Source: an uncultured Lachnospiraceae bacterium
GTDB lineage: Bacteria; Bacillota; Clostridia; Lachnospirales; Lachnospiraceae
Direction of reading: 5' to 3'
NCBI GenBank assembly: GCA_946557105.1
Contig: CAMNSZ010000006.1
Location: 62,001-126,000 of the forward strand
Length of the DNA stretch: 64,000 nucleotides
In this document: in pieces, positions 35,101 to 42,554 of the stretch
Layout: every line of letters starts with the position of its first letter
How positions within the stretch are numbered: the first letter of the stretch is position 1
Position numbers and translations under genes: made by a program
Notes under the pieces: generated by a model
What the model was told of the DNA's origin: nothing
The model's input: only the letters and a program-made list of their open reading frames with translations
Databases searched by the model: none

Positions 35101-36253
35101 TGTCATCGGAGGGAGGGCATGCAAAACGGTTTATCCTGACGGAAAGGGAAGTTATTATGTGCGTGCGGACGGGGAAGGTTCCTTTAGTTTGTCCTTTCAT
35201 TCTAATCTTGGCGGTGAAGCAAGAGATGATTATCAGGTGAATCTTCAGATATTTGACTCCCGCACCACGAAGCTTGACAGGCAGCAAAGGTATATTACAC
35301 AGCTTCCGCACAGTGTTCCGCTTTCTTCCGAAGAAGAGCTTCCCGTCACGGAATTTGTCAGACAAGAGAAGGGAACCAAAATTCTTACGGATGCCATGAA
35401 TACCGGGGCATACAGAACAAATAATGCGAAGGACAATAATTTCTATCAGACATTTACCGTTCCTGCAAGCTTGTCAGGAGAGACCATAGTGGTGACGCCT
35501 GTTGCAGGTATTGCTTATGAAAAAGATATTTATTATTCGGATTGGGAAAGGGATGTTAAAAATGCTATTATTCTGATTGCCGACGGAGAGGCTCCAATAG
35601 TGCATGGAACCAAACAATTGGAAGACTTGACATTAATTGACCGTGAAAGCACGCCGATATATCTCGATTTATATGCGGAGGACAATTTAAGTGGGGTAAA
35701 GGATTTTGAGGTATCCATTCATAATACGGATAACCATATGAACAAAACCTATGCTCCGGATGCGGACGGGCATATTTATATTCATTTGACAGAGGAACTG
35801 CCTGTCTTTAGCGGTACTTTTGTAGTTAATATAAGGGCTGTTGACCAAGTGGGAAATATTCGTGAATTAAGCTATGGAGCAACAGAATTTTCTCTTTCAG
35901 CCAGTGTTTCCAGAATTTTGGAGCCTCATGAACCTCTGTTCAAGGGTGGTGAAAGCGGGTTGCTACATATTACTACATGGGGGTATGCGGATTATGTGGA
36001 GGTGGAATTTCCTGAGGAAATGCTTGCTCTAAATCCTGATCTTAATAAAACCTACTACTATAACTTGGATTCCCTGTTTAAGCAGGAAGAGGAATTGCAG
36101 TTCATGATTCCGCTGTATACTCCCCCAAATGAAAAGTACACCATTACAGTGCGGGCTTATAAGGGAGAAGCGAAGCTGGAGGAGCATCCCGCGCTTGGAA
36201 CGATTTCGGTTGAGGGCAGTATAATAGACGAGCTGCGTACCCGATTACGTTAA
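32138..36253 (+). CDS. Very large secreted surface protein, 1371 aa
   Basis: I choose the ATG at 32138 because GAAGGAAGAG lies about 10 bases upstream. A signal peptide follows (to about residue 30, FLLILCGVMSFSAVPELAAEA). An N-terminal Cys-rich region (CIHNC, CADCGG) is followed by two InlB-type beta repeats (about residues 250-310, TFAGWNTEPDGSGRPY; about 415-460, FGGWSEDKEGKKP). Then comes a glycine-rich domain (about 520-660), a second Cys cluster (CPRCGSPAPCWHH), and C-terminal Ig/fibronectin-like domains (DNLSGVKDFEVSI). There is no LPxTG motif or C-terminal helix, so it is probably released or held by the pilus. The likely role is adhesion. Confidence 0.75.
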   Translation: MKMMKISRFLLILCGVMSFSAVPELAAEAGTLYESAYVRLSPDGYAWTTQESLPYTDNYRNYLLSGQYPEYWYMQGSILDTGTESTLRDLREGEHYYGYDRMGETPVGYWQVAWSHGRCIHNCTADMWHGVPNNSEACHNAYYSGWFAYCADCGGRITSALVYMSKEAASSITSLDVRLGYYYQCPANGHVEVTGDAGTHDCKAISFNKYSVTYERNGDFVNGEMNASYHMYNNENRYRGEPVTPITRLTKNVYTCEGYTFAGWNTEPDGSGRPYADGDTIFNLSVYNVEDDPQRGTVTLYAQWKETESILRIDPAGGSFGGKRGITEIVQGYGTAYFVETMKVTAPDGYTVSFDADGGTALESIKAAMSFCSWKMSQPFHGYFGDNTYYFEGETGDIDTLTATYNMLPIILPTPHKPGHSFGGWSEDKEGKKPVGFGGDEYVPKKDATLYANWVELVLCSYDNYTDNGGKGAVNLKWTQPDERKKAYKLYRSGNGSNFALLYGANEDIGERATKQRFSYKSIPEVYTVPYGGFYTLTAGGAQGGAYGGNKGGAGGGVTARFYLKEGERLTVTVGGQGGYNGGGYAERFGSGGGATTISSNLKGCLLIAGGGGGASPFGSGGDGGMSTSLRVDKKGSGAAGQAGGGAGYVGGNGGEEIIHSHVSDCFHVHTGNTCLGGGCYGNRQVIVKECGGDRKYFYTSDYDATNMNGVQLAVCPRCGSPAPCWHHDVVYKCDRCKTTGLDGGSCSSSIDSIEYSLSCSYSRYASGQQVQGNTMCGYKQDQVLSAKPAYGGSSYVNESYAMSFRFNAGDRLGNGMAIVEANTVGYTDAHTMNGVAAPDLAAPDAVSADSVRFKPLSMEVIQVSFDRPKDNGTQYWWKAESYKEGTEALLCTSNITTNTLTTGTAGYYYILDTIPTHGSRFVTAANACNRGDILTTNALVCNTDYALQYLHIAAVDMAGNVGVTTDIRIDRADQRWSVATDKIQISDVIGGRACKTVYPDGKGSYYVRADGEGSFSLSFHSNLGGEARDDYQVNLQIFDSRTTKLDRQQRYITQLPHSVPLSSEEELPVTEFVRQEKGTKILTDAMNTGAYRTNNAKDNNFYQTFTVPASLSGETIVVTPVAGIAYEKDIYYSDWERDVKNAIILIADGEAPIVHGTKQLEDLTLIDRESTPIYLDLYAEDNLSGVKDFEVSIHNTDNHMNKTYAPDADGHIYIHLTEELPVFSGTFVVNIRAVDQVGNIRELSYGATEFSLSASVSRILEPHEPLFKGGESGLLHITTWGYADYVEVEFPEEMLALNPDLNKTYYYNLDSLFKQEEELQFMIPLYTPPNEKYTITVRAYKGEAKLEEHPALGTISVEGSIIDELRTRLR

Positions 36254-36306
36254 ACAGATTAGGTTTTGTCAGGCTTTGTAGGAAACAAAGGATATGGAGT
36301 AGTCAG

Positions 36307-37104
36307 ATGATCATATATTGCAGTTTGTTAATTTATGCTATTTTGCGGGTAGAGCTGAAGGCTGCCGTCAGTCTGGACAAGGAGTGGGAATGTGCATGGG
36401 TGTCGAACATAGTTCGGCAGGCGGATGCTGATGGAAACGAAACAAAAAATGCTAAAAAGAGAGTAAAAAAGCATCGGAAAAATTTCAGCCTGCCGGTGCT
36501 AAGTATATTCATGGGGATTTGTGTGAGCGTAACGCTAAGGTTCAGGGGGGATGATAAGTGGAAGCTGTTTGTTTTATGTGTAATCGCAGCAAGCTTTCTT
36601 ATGGCGACGGTGACGGATGTTGTGATATGTAATGTGTATAAATTTGTGTGGTGGATTGCGTGGACAGCGGGTTTAAGTCTGCTGCTTCGGATAATATTTT
36701 CAGAGGTAAGGAATATTATGCCTACCTGTAGTTCCTGTTTGGAGTTAGGGGAAAGGCTGCGTAAGCTGCATTTAGAGGAGCTGCTGATATTTTGCTTGTT
36801 TCAGGAGGTGTTTTTTGAAAGGTTTTATGGAAAAGCCGATTGTCATGCATTTTGTGCGGGAGCTTTGTTGCTTTGCAGCTTTGGCGGTGATATGAAGGAG
36901 TATTTGCTTATAATGGCAGCAGCCTTCGGGTTATTATTCGTGGCACAGGCATTTAAACGAAACATTAATTCCAAAGGCAATCTTAAGAGGCCCGTAGCGT
37001 TTATGCCGTATATAACGGTTTCCTTGTGGGGAATGCTCATCATAAAAAGCATTTTTTCTCAAAAAGAACTCTGTTTTAAGCTTATTTCTGCTTTGGCTCA
37101 ATGA
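36307..37104 (+). CDS. Type IV prepilin peptidase-like (A24) protein, 265 aa
   Basis: The protein has about six membrane helices. The two aspartates of A24 aspartic peptidases are visible: the first in ATVTDVVICNVYKFV, the second in YGKADCHAFC, matching the GxGD box as GKAD. The terminal FMPYIT matches the usual P-Y/F motif near the last helices. These enzymes cut and N-methylate prepilins. The N-terminal region (residues 1-60) is longer than in TadV/CpaA and has a basic insert (KNAKKRVKKHRK). It is the last gene of the Tad-like run and its stop lies inside a bidirectional terminator. Confidence 0.75.
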   Translation: MIIYCSLLIYAILRVELKAAVSLDKEWECAWVSNIVRQADADGNETKNAKKRVKKHRKNFSLPVLSIFMGICVSVTLRFRGDDKWKLFVLCVIAASFLMATVTDVVICNVYKFVWWIAWTAGLSLLLRIIFSEVRNIMPTCSSCLELGERLRKLHLEELLIFCLFQEVFFERFYGKADCHAFCAGALLLCSFGGDMKEYLLIMAAAFGLLFVAQAFKRNINSKGNLKRPVAFMPYITVSLWGMLIIKSIFSQKELCFKLISALAQ

Positions 37105-37129
37105 TTTTATGAGACAAAGCAGAAATAAG
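37081..37129. terminator. Strong bidirectional terminator, Tad-like operon versus cotJ
   Basis: CTTATTTCTGCTTTG (37081-37095) pairs perfectly with CAAAGCAGAAATAAG (37115-37129), extended by CTCA/TGAG after a one-base mismatch. A/T-rich ends suit termination from both sides. It includes the last codons of the prepilin peptidase gene. Confidence 0.85.
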
Positions 37130-37146
37130 CAGTGGAAAAGATGCGG

Positions 37147-37764
37147 CTACAGGTTCTTTTTGAACATTTCCTTATCAAATTCCGGATTGAAATAGTAAAA
37201 GTTCTTGGAATCTAGTTTTTCCTTAGTCATTTCTACGGCTTCGCCAAAACGCTGGAAGTGTACTATTTCTCTGGCACGCAAGAATTTAAGAGGAGCACGC
37301 ACCTCGGAATCGTCTATCATACGGAGAAGATTTTCATAAACGGTACGAGCTTTTTGCTCTGCTGCAAGATCCTCGAACAAGTCTGCCATCGCATCTCCCT
37401 TTGACTGAAATTCGCAGGCATTAAAGGGAACGCCTGCGGCAGCCTGAGGCCATAAGCCTGCAGTGTGGTCGATATAGTAGGCGTCAAAGCCGGCGGTTTT
37501 GGCCTGCTCCGGAGTCAGATTTTTAGTAAGCTGGTAAACCATGGCGCAAATGATTTCCATGTGATTGATTTCCTCCGTACCAATGTCTGTCAGCAGTCCG
37601 CCAACTTTTTTTACCGGCATGGAATAGCGCTGCGCCAGATAGCGCATGGAGGCGGAAAGCTCTCCATCGGGTCCGCCGTATTGGCTGATGATCAACTGGG
37701 CGGTTTTTGGGCAGGTTTTTGTAATTTTTACAGGAAACTGTAATCTTTTTTCATAATTCCACAT
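37147..37764 (-). CDS. cotJC: Spore coat protein CotJC (manganese-catalase fold), 205 aa
   Basis: The sequence matches CotJC, a ferritin-like di-metal protein of the manganese catalase family. It includes LIISQYGGPDGELSASMRYL at the N-terminus, GTEEINHMEIICAMVYQL (metal ligands in EEx2H), and GDAMADLFEDLAAEQKARTVY. The length is close to the usual ~190 aa. The start codon follows the stop of the upstream cotJ gene with no gap. This is evidence that the host makes endospores. Confidence 0.93.
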   Translation of the reverse strand: MWNYEKRLQFPVKITKTCPKTAQLIISQYGGPDGELSASMRYLAQRYSMPVKKVGGLLTDIGTEEINHMEIICAMVYQLTKNLTPEQAKTAGFDAYYIDHTAGLWPQAAAGVPFNACEFQSKGDAMADLFEDLAAEQKARTVYENLLRMIDDSEVRAPLKFLRAREIVHFQRFGEAVEMTKEKLDSKNFYYFNPEFDKEMFKKNL

Positions 37765-38217
37765 TTATACATGTCCTCCTTCCCAAGGAATAGGTCCTTC
37801 GGCCCAACCATATATTTCCGTGTCAGGGGTACCTGTCTGCATAGAAAATTGAGTGAGAGGATTGAATTTCTTTGCGTAATCATTTAAAAGCTCTGTACGA
37901 ATTTTCATAAGCTCTTTAAAATGCTTTAGACCGTTTTCGCACTTTGGATGGGTATCAAGGTATAGGGTTAGGTCATTTATGGCAAAGCTGACAACGCTTA
38001 TTTCATATAATTTTTTTTCCTGTTCGGATGCGTTTGGATTATCGCATACAGGACAGGGGAACTTCTCTGACAAGTAGAATTCCATATTTAGGCAGGGAAA
38101 TACAGTTCCGTTTGCCAAAGCGGTATTCCACTGATAAGGCTCGCACCATTTTTGTAAGGGAAAGGACGCCATGGCGAGAGTTTCGCCGCCGCAGCGGCAA
38201 TAGTCCTGATTACTCAT
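37765..38217 (-). CDS. CotJA-CotJB fusion spore coat protein, 150 aa
   Basis: Residues about 14-50 (ASFPLQKWCEPYQWNTALAN, then GTVFPCLNMEF) match the small coat protein CotJA. Residues about 64-150 (EKKLYEISVVSFAINDLTLY, then LDTHPKC, ending PIPWEGG) match CotJB. In Bacillus and most Clostridia these are two genes, cotJA and cotJB; here they share one frame with a 13-residue link. The Cys-rich start (CRCGG) and CPVCDNP are unusual. GAGGAGG lies before the ATG. The downstream cotJC completes the module. Confidence 0.85.
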   Translation of the reverse strand: MSNQDYCRCGGETLAMASFPLQKWCEPYQWNTALANGTVFPCLNMEFYLSEKFPCPVCDNPNASEQEKKLYEISVVSFAINDLTLYLDTHPKCENGLKHFKELMKIRTELLNDYAKKFNPLTQFSMQTGTPDTEIYGWAEGPIPWEGGHV

Positions 38218-38313
38218 AAAATACCTCCTCGAATAATTCCATAAATATAGTTACGGTATTATTTTGGGAAGTATAAGGGATAATATGTGGACAGTTATTA
38301 CCATTGTGGCAGG

Positions 38314-39162
38314 TCAGCGGTGGAAATGATTACCTCCTTCTGATTTTATATAGGTAAGCCACTTGTCAAATAGCATTTCCACTTCTTTGTCCGTAATTGA
38401 AATTTCATCGTATTGTCCGCTTCCGTTCATTATTTCGTCAATTGTATCATAGAGCAAAACAGATACACCCGTGTCTCTTAAATCCGCAAAGGTATGATTT
38501 TCGGGAATCATCTTTCTTTTAATTTCCAGATACTTAGCCGATGAAATTTTTTTCCATTTTCCTTCATAATATTGTTCTGTTATCAGGCAGGTATCAAGTT
38601 CAAAATCCGATAAATAATCGTCTTCGCAATAATAATTTTTATGGTAGTGGACTTCCGGATCAGCGTTTTGGTCCACCTCTAGATTTAAGATATCGGAAAC
38701 GTAGGGAATGCCGTTTTTATCTCGGAGTTCCCTTAAGTAACCATAGGTACCGTTTATATTTCCCTTAAGAAGATACATTTCTTTTAAAAAGTATACTTTT
38801 CTATTTTTTGTGTCTGACAATATTTGGGTATAATTGGAGGTTCTGGCGTGGCTGCCCATATTGTCCAAAACAGGCGTTACTTTTTTGCCGTCAAAACAAT
38901 AATAGGTAAAATATCCGCCCATGGAGCCGCCGGAATCATGGAACACGCCAAGCTCCGGAATATCATCGAAATTTAAATCAAAGAGATAGTATCCATGTAT
39001 TGGGAAGTCATGTCCGGCGTCTATTGAAGTGTTGAGCAGAAAATCAGTGTATGCTTGTATGTATGACTGCTGTTTTGCAGAACTCCTTGTATTACAGGAG
39101 GGAAATAATAAAAGACATAACAATATACATATCAATGCGTACCATGATAAATATTTTTTCAT
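38314..39162 (-). CDS. Putative lipoprotein of unknown function, 282 aa
   Basis: The N-terminus is a lipoprotein signal (KKYLSWYALICILLCLLLFPSC, Cys near residue 23). The mature domain contains FDLNFDDIPELGVFHDSGG, a pattern seen in secreted proteins with calcium-binding-like D-x-N-x-D-D loops. The rest is rich in charged and aromatic residues. I do not recognise a family with confidence. It lies 96 bases upstream of the cotJ genes on the same strand but has no clear functional link. Confidence 0.65.
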   Translation of the reverse strand: MKKYLSWYALICILLCLLLFPSCNTRSSAKQQSYIQAYTDFLLNTSIDAGHDFPIHGYYLFDLNFDDIPELGVFHDSGGSMGGYFTYYCFDGKKVTPVLDNMGSHARTSNYTQILSDTKNRKVYFLKEMYLLKGNINGTYGYLRELRDKNGIPYVSDILNLEVDQNADPEVHYHKNYYCEDDYLSDFELDTCLITEQYYEGKWKKISSAKYLEIKRKMIPENHTFADLRDTGVSVLLYDTIDEIMNGSGQYDEISITDKEVEMLFDKWLTYIKSEGGNHFHR

Positions 39163-39490
39163 TTACATCTCGTTTCTGCCCTGCCTTTGACAGCCCGGAC
39201 ACAAAGCATAATTTAATAAATTTTGATTATATATTTATCGGCGCATTCAAATTTATATTAACAGAAGGGAACAAAATTCATTGCTTGACAGGCCGGCAGG
39301 TGATTTGTTCGGGCTTGAGAAGCATATGTATCTGTTTTGCGGAAAAAGAGGGTAAAGCATTACAAATTTGTATGGTAATTCTTTTATAAAAATCATTATA
39401 ATTATCTTAGAATACAGACGATAAATGGCATTTTAATCAGAAGGCAGAGAGAATATGTTAATATGAAGGACGTCTTGCTTAAATGTTAAC
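39163..39490. other. Intergenic region, 328 bp, no gene seen
   Basis: A 112-codon plus-strand frame (39051-39389) overlaps the lipoprotein on the other strand and has no ribosome-binding site. I see no conserved RNA structure or repeat here. The region runs into the permease remnant. Confidence 0.45.
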
Positions 39491-39894
39491 TTGAAGTCTG
39501 CTGTAGGAGGGCGGTCCGAATTAGGTTTATTATACAATGATGCCTTTGAGGAAAAGGAGCGATGTCTGATTATGCGAAAGATGGGCTTTGGCGAGAGGGT
39601 TTTGAGAAAAGCGATAGTTAAAGAGCTTGGAACGGCATATGTGCTCCTCTTTCCTTTAATGAGCGTTTCCTCCTTTTTAGCGTTCATACGCTGGAAAAGA
39701 TGATAAATATGGATTTGCTTCCGGTAAATTTGGTAAGCGTTGTCGTGGTATTTGTTATTTTTTTGGATGTTTTTTATTATCTGTCCGGGGGTATGGAAGA
39801 AATGCAGGAATTTCTGGTAAGTAAACAGTTGATTTTCCTTCTGAAAAATGCTATTATTTATCAAGCTTCAAAAACAAGTAAGCTTAATAATTAA
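39491..39894 (+). pseudogene. FtsX-type ABC permease C-terminal remnant
   Basis: Positions about 39528-39680 encode YNDAFEEKERCLIMRKMGFG and KELGTAYVLLFPLMSVSSF. This matches the last cytoplasmic loop and helix of BceB/VraG-like FtsX permeases (typically DxEEDKxRYxILRKMG). The frame is then lost in a T-run (39674-39678). The sequence continues one base earlier in phase as VHTLEKMINMDLL and VNLVSVVVVFVIFL, ending near the family's YYLS end. Only the last ~110 of about 650 residues remain. No BceA-type ATPase gene lies nearby. Confidence 0.7.
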
Positions 39895-39924
39895 ATAAGC
39901 GAATTTTTACAGGAGGATATGTTT

Positions 39925-40686
39925 ATGAAAAAGATAATTGCAATGTTTTTGACTGCCGTATTATGTATGACAGTCCTTGCAGGCTGTGGTAACGACGCCC
40001 AAAAGACCTCTCAGAATAAGGAGGTTCTTATTGTGGGTACGAACGCGGAGTTCCCTCCCTTTGAGTATGTGGGAGACGACGGACAGCCTGACGGCTTCGA
40101 TATCGCTTTGATTAAGGCAATCGGCGAGAAAATGGGCAAGGAGGTACAGGTTGAGAATATGGAGTTTGATTCTCTGGTTGCCTCTATCGGAAGTAAGATT
40201 GATTTGGCGATTGCAGGTATGACCGTTGACCCTGACAGGGCTAAGTCCGTTGATTTCTCCGATAACTATTATGAGGCTGTCCAGTATGTGATTGTTCCTA
40301 TTGATTCTGAGATTGCAACGATTGCGGATTTGGAGAATAAGACAATTGGCGCCCAGCTTGGCACTACAGGTATGTTTAAGGCAGAGGATATTGCGGGAAC
40401 TACCGTTACCACCTACAATAAAGCGGTAGACGCGGTAAATGACTTGATTAACGGAAGAGTAGACGCAGTGATTATTGACAAGAATCCCGCTGAAGTATTT
40501 GTGAGCAAGTTCCCCGACGACGTAAAGGCAATCGACGGAGCCCAGTTTGAGTTTGAGCCTGAGTATTATGCGATTGCATGTCCTAAGGACAGCGAGCTGG
40601 TGAAAGAGGTTAATAAGGCGCTTGCCGAAGTGAAAGAGGACGGAACCTTCGATGCGCTGGTGGCAGAATACATTGGTGAAGAATAA
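39925..40686 (+). CDS. Amino-acid ABC transporter substrate-binding lipoprotein, 253 aa
   Basis: The start is the second ATG (39925), 8 bases from GGAGG; the ATG at 39919 is too close. The signal is KKIIAMFLTAVLCMTVLAGC, with mature Cys at LAGC. The bilobed polar-amino-acid-binding fold is clear: VGTNAEFPPFEYVGDDGQPD, GFDIALIKAIGEKMGK, AIAGMTVDPDRAKSVDFSD and DKNPAEVF. The permease and ATPase genes follow, after a strong intra-operon hairpin. The ligand could be glutamine, histidine, cystine or another polar amino acid and is not decided by the sequence. Confidence 0.9.
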   Translation: MKKIIAMFLTAVLCMTVLAGCGNDAQKTSQNKEVLIVGTNAEFPPFEYVGDDGQPDGFDIALIKAIGEKMGKEVQVENMEFDSLVASIGSKIDLAIAGMTVDPDRAKSVDFSDNYYEAVQYVIVPIDSEIATIADLENKTIGAQLGTTGMFKAEDIAGTTVTTYNKAVDAVNDLINGRVDAVIIDKNPAEVFVSKFPDDVKAIDGAQFEFEPEYYAIACPKDSELVKEVNKALAEVKEDGTFDALVAEYIGEE

Positions 40687-40824
40687 AGTAGTTGTTTAAT
40701 ATCGTTTGTGATTTATTTCCGCGAGCAATGAGCCAAGTGCCGTGCCTGCACGAGCATAAAGCCATGGAACATGGCTTGACGAATGCCGCGAGGGTCAAAG
40801 GCTTACATTTATTTATTAATTTTG

Positions 40825-40857
40825 GAGGATAATGGCTTGTGCCGTTATCCTCTTTTT
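40825..40857 (+). terminator. Terminator inside the amino-acid transporter operon
   Basis: GAGGATAATGGC (40825-40836) pairs with GCCGTTATCCTC (40841-40852), 11 of 12 positions, around TTGT, followed by TTTTT. It lies between the binding-protein and permease genes and probably lowers readthrough so the binding protein is made in excess. Confidence 0.85.
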
Positions 40858-40914
40858 GGTATTATGTAAAGGTAATGTTTTTAGTCAAAATACAGAAAGT
40901 TGAGGAACACGTAA

Positions 40915-41613
40915 ATGGACTGGTTAAATTCCGTTTTGGAAAAAGCGAACGCGGCATTTGTCGAAAAGGACCGCTGGCGGCTCTATTTAAAGGGATTGGG
41001 AATTACCATGGAGGTGGCTGTGTTTGCCGCTTTGATTGGTATTGTTTTGGGTACGATTGTAGCGTTTATGAAGCTTTCCACCAAGAGGAACGGAAAACCT
41101 ACGATATTTGCCCGTATAGCAAATATTTACATTGATATTATCAGGGGCACGCCTTCCGTGCTGCAGCTTTTAATTATGTGGGTTATTGTGATGAAGGATT
41201 GCAAGAACGGCGTATTGGTTGCCTGTATTACCTTCGGTATCAATTCCGGCGCTTATGTGTCGGAGATTATGAGGGCGGGCATTCTGGCGGTGGACAAGGG
41301 GCAGACAGAGGCGGGCAGGTCCTTGGGACTGAGCCATTTCCAGACCATGCGATATATCGTAATCCCTCAGGCGTTTAAAAATGCGCTGCCGCCCTTGGGC
41401 AATGAATTTATCGTGCTGATTAAGGAGACGGCTATTGTGGGATATGTGGGATTAAGCGATCTTACCCGAGTGGCAAACCAGATGACCTCAAAGCTTTACG
41501 AGGCGTTTATGCCGCTCATTGGTTCCGCCATCGTTTATTTTACCATTATTAAAATATTGACTGTGTTGTTGGCAAAATTAGAAAGGAGGCTGCGTAAGAG
41601 TGATAATCGTTAA
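40915..41613 (+). CDS. Amino-acid ABC transporter permease, 232 aa
   Basis: This is a HisM/GlnP-type permease with about five helices. It has the N-terminal [30 protein letters not shown] and the EAA loop [20 protein letters not shown], which docks to the ATPase. The length is standard. The last 14 bases overlap the ATPase gene, so the two are coupled. A GAGGAAC site precedes the ATG. Confidence 0.92.
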   Translation: MDWLNSVLEKANAAFVEKDRWRLYLKGLGITMEVAVFAALIGIVLGTIVAFMKLSTKRNGKPTIFARIANIYIDIIRGTPSVLQLLIMWVIVMKDCKNGVLVACITFGINSGAYVSEIMRAGILAVDKGQTEAGRSLGLSHFQTMRYIVIPQAFKNALPPLGNEFIVLIKETAIVGYVGLSDLTRVANQMTSKLYEAFMPLIGSAIVYFTIIKILTVLLAKLERRLRKSDNR

Positions 41614-42322
41614 GGATTTACACAAAAAATTTGGAGGCAATCATGTATTGCGCGGCGTGGATTACCACATTCATCAGGGAGAAAAAATCGTTGTAGTGGG
41701 ACCTTCCGGCTCGGGAAAGAGTACCTTTCTTCGCTGTCTGAATCTTTTGGAGATACCTACAAGCGGGGAGATATGGTTTGACGGTCAGTTGATTACCGAC
41801 CCTAAGATAAATATTAACAAGGTGAGACAGCATATGGGAATGGTGTTCCAGCATTTCAACCTGTTCAATAATCTTACCATTATGGAAAATATTACTCTTG
41901 CGCCCGTTAAGCTTAAGCTTATGGCGGAGGAGGAGGCAAAGGAAAATGCCCTTAAGCTGTTAAACAGGGTGGGGCTTGCCGAGAAAGCGGATGCATATCC
42001 CGGCTCTTTAAGCGGCGGCCAGAAGCAGAGAATTGCGATTGTGCGTTCCCTTGCCATGAGTCCCAAGCTTATGCTGTTTGACGAGCCGACTTCCGCTCTG
42101 GACCCCGAGATGGTAGGCGAGGTTTTGGAGGTTATGAAGGAGCTTGCGGAGAGCGGAATGACCATGGTGGTGGTTACTCATGAGATGGGCTTTGCAAGAG
42201 AGGTGGGAACAAAGGTGCTTTTTATGGATGAGGGTAATATCATTGAGGAAAACACCCCTCAGGAATTTTTTGCCAATCCCCAAAGCCCCAGACTTAAGGA
42301 GTTTTTGTCCAAAGTATTGTAG
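41600..42322 (+). CDS. Amino-acid ABC transporter ATP-binding protein, 240 aa
   Basis: The ATPase has Walker [11 protein letters not shown]-loop [13 protein letters not shown], signature [11 protein letters not shown], Walker [17 protein letters not shown] and H-loop [11 protein letters not shown]. It is a GlnQ/HisP-type polar-amino-acid importer ATPase. The start is GTG (41600) with AAAGGAGG upstream inside the permease gene. It ends the operon. Confidence 0.93.
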   Translation: MIIVKDLHKKFGGNHVLRGVDYHIHQGEKIVVVGPSGSGKSTFLRCLNLLEIPTSGEIWFDGQLITDPKININKVRQHMGMVFQHFNLFNNLTIMENITLAPVKLKLMAEEEAKENALKLLNRVGLAEKADAYPGSLSGGQKQRIAIVRSLAMSPKLMLFDEPTSALDPEMVGEVLEVMKELAESGMTMVVVTHEMGFAREVGTKVLFMDEGNIIEENTPQEFFANPQSPRLKEFLSKVL

Positions 42323-42351
42323 GTGTGGGACAGCGCGGTATCTGTATAATG

Positions 42352-42427
42352 GTAACAGTTCAGCCATGCAATAATTCATAGATTGCGCGTGGGGGCTTGC
42401 ACGCAAGCGCGGGCTATGAACTGTTGC
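42352..42427. repeat. Inverted-repeat element, copy 1 (GTAACAGTTCAG ends)
   Basis: The left arm GTAACAGTTCAGCC (42352-42365) and the right arm GGCTATGAACTGTTGC (42412-42427) are inverted copies with a small bulge. The GC-rich centre could fold further. The same arm sequence occurs at 55025-55081 with a different centre. This looks like a REP/MITE-like element without its own gene. Confidence 0.55.
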
Positions 42428-42446
42428 GTATAATGAATACTGCGAT

Positions 42447-42554
42447 AATTTGTACCGAAACGTCACAAATTTGAATCGCGGCGTGAAATCTAAAATTTAG
42501 TGCTTAATGCGCGATGTCTGCGCAGACAATGCTCCGGTATGGGTGGTTAGTATG
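42447..42554 (+). repeat. Dispersed leader repeat, copy B
   Basis: This is the second copy of the leader described at 21338-21436: AATTTGT...ACAAATT hairpin, the shared CACAAATTTGAATCGC, AAATCT, then CTGCGCA, GCTCCGG and the start-codon end GGTTAGTATG. It is about 10 bases longer in the middle than copy A. Its last three bases are the ATG of the glycosyltransferase gene. Confidence 0.7.

Noticed and set aside
34990..35365. Long antisense frames opposite the 1371-aa surface protein
   Set aside because: Shadows of a well-supported coding frame; none has a start signal or motif.
39051..39389. 112-codon plus-strand frame opposite and after the lipoprotein gene
   Set aside because: Half of it lies antisense to a real gene and it has no start signal.
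39433..39864. 143-codon minus-strand frame
   Set aside because: It lies opposite the recognisable FtsX permease remnant, whose plus-strand translation has family motifs; the minus frame has none.
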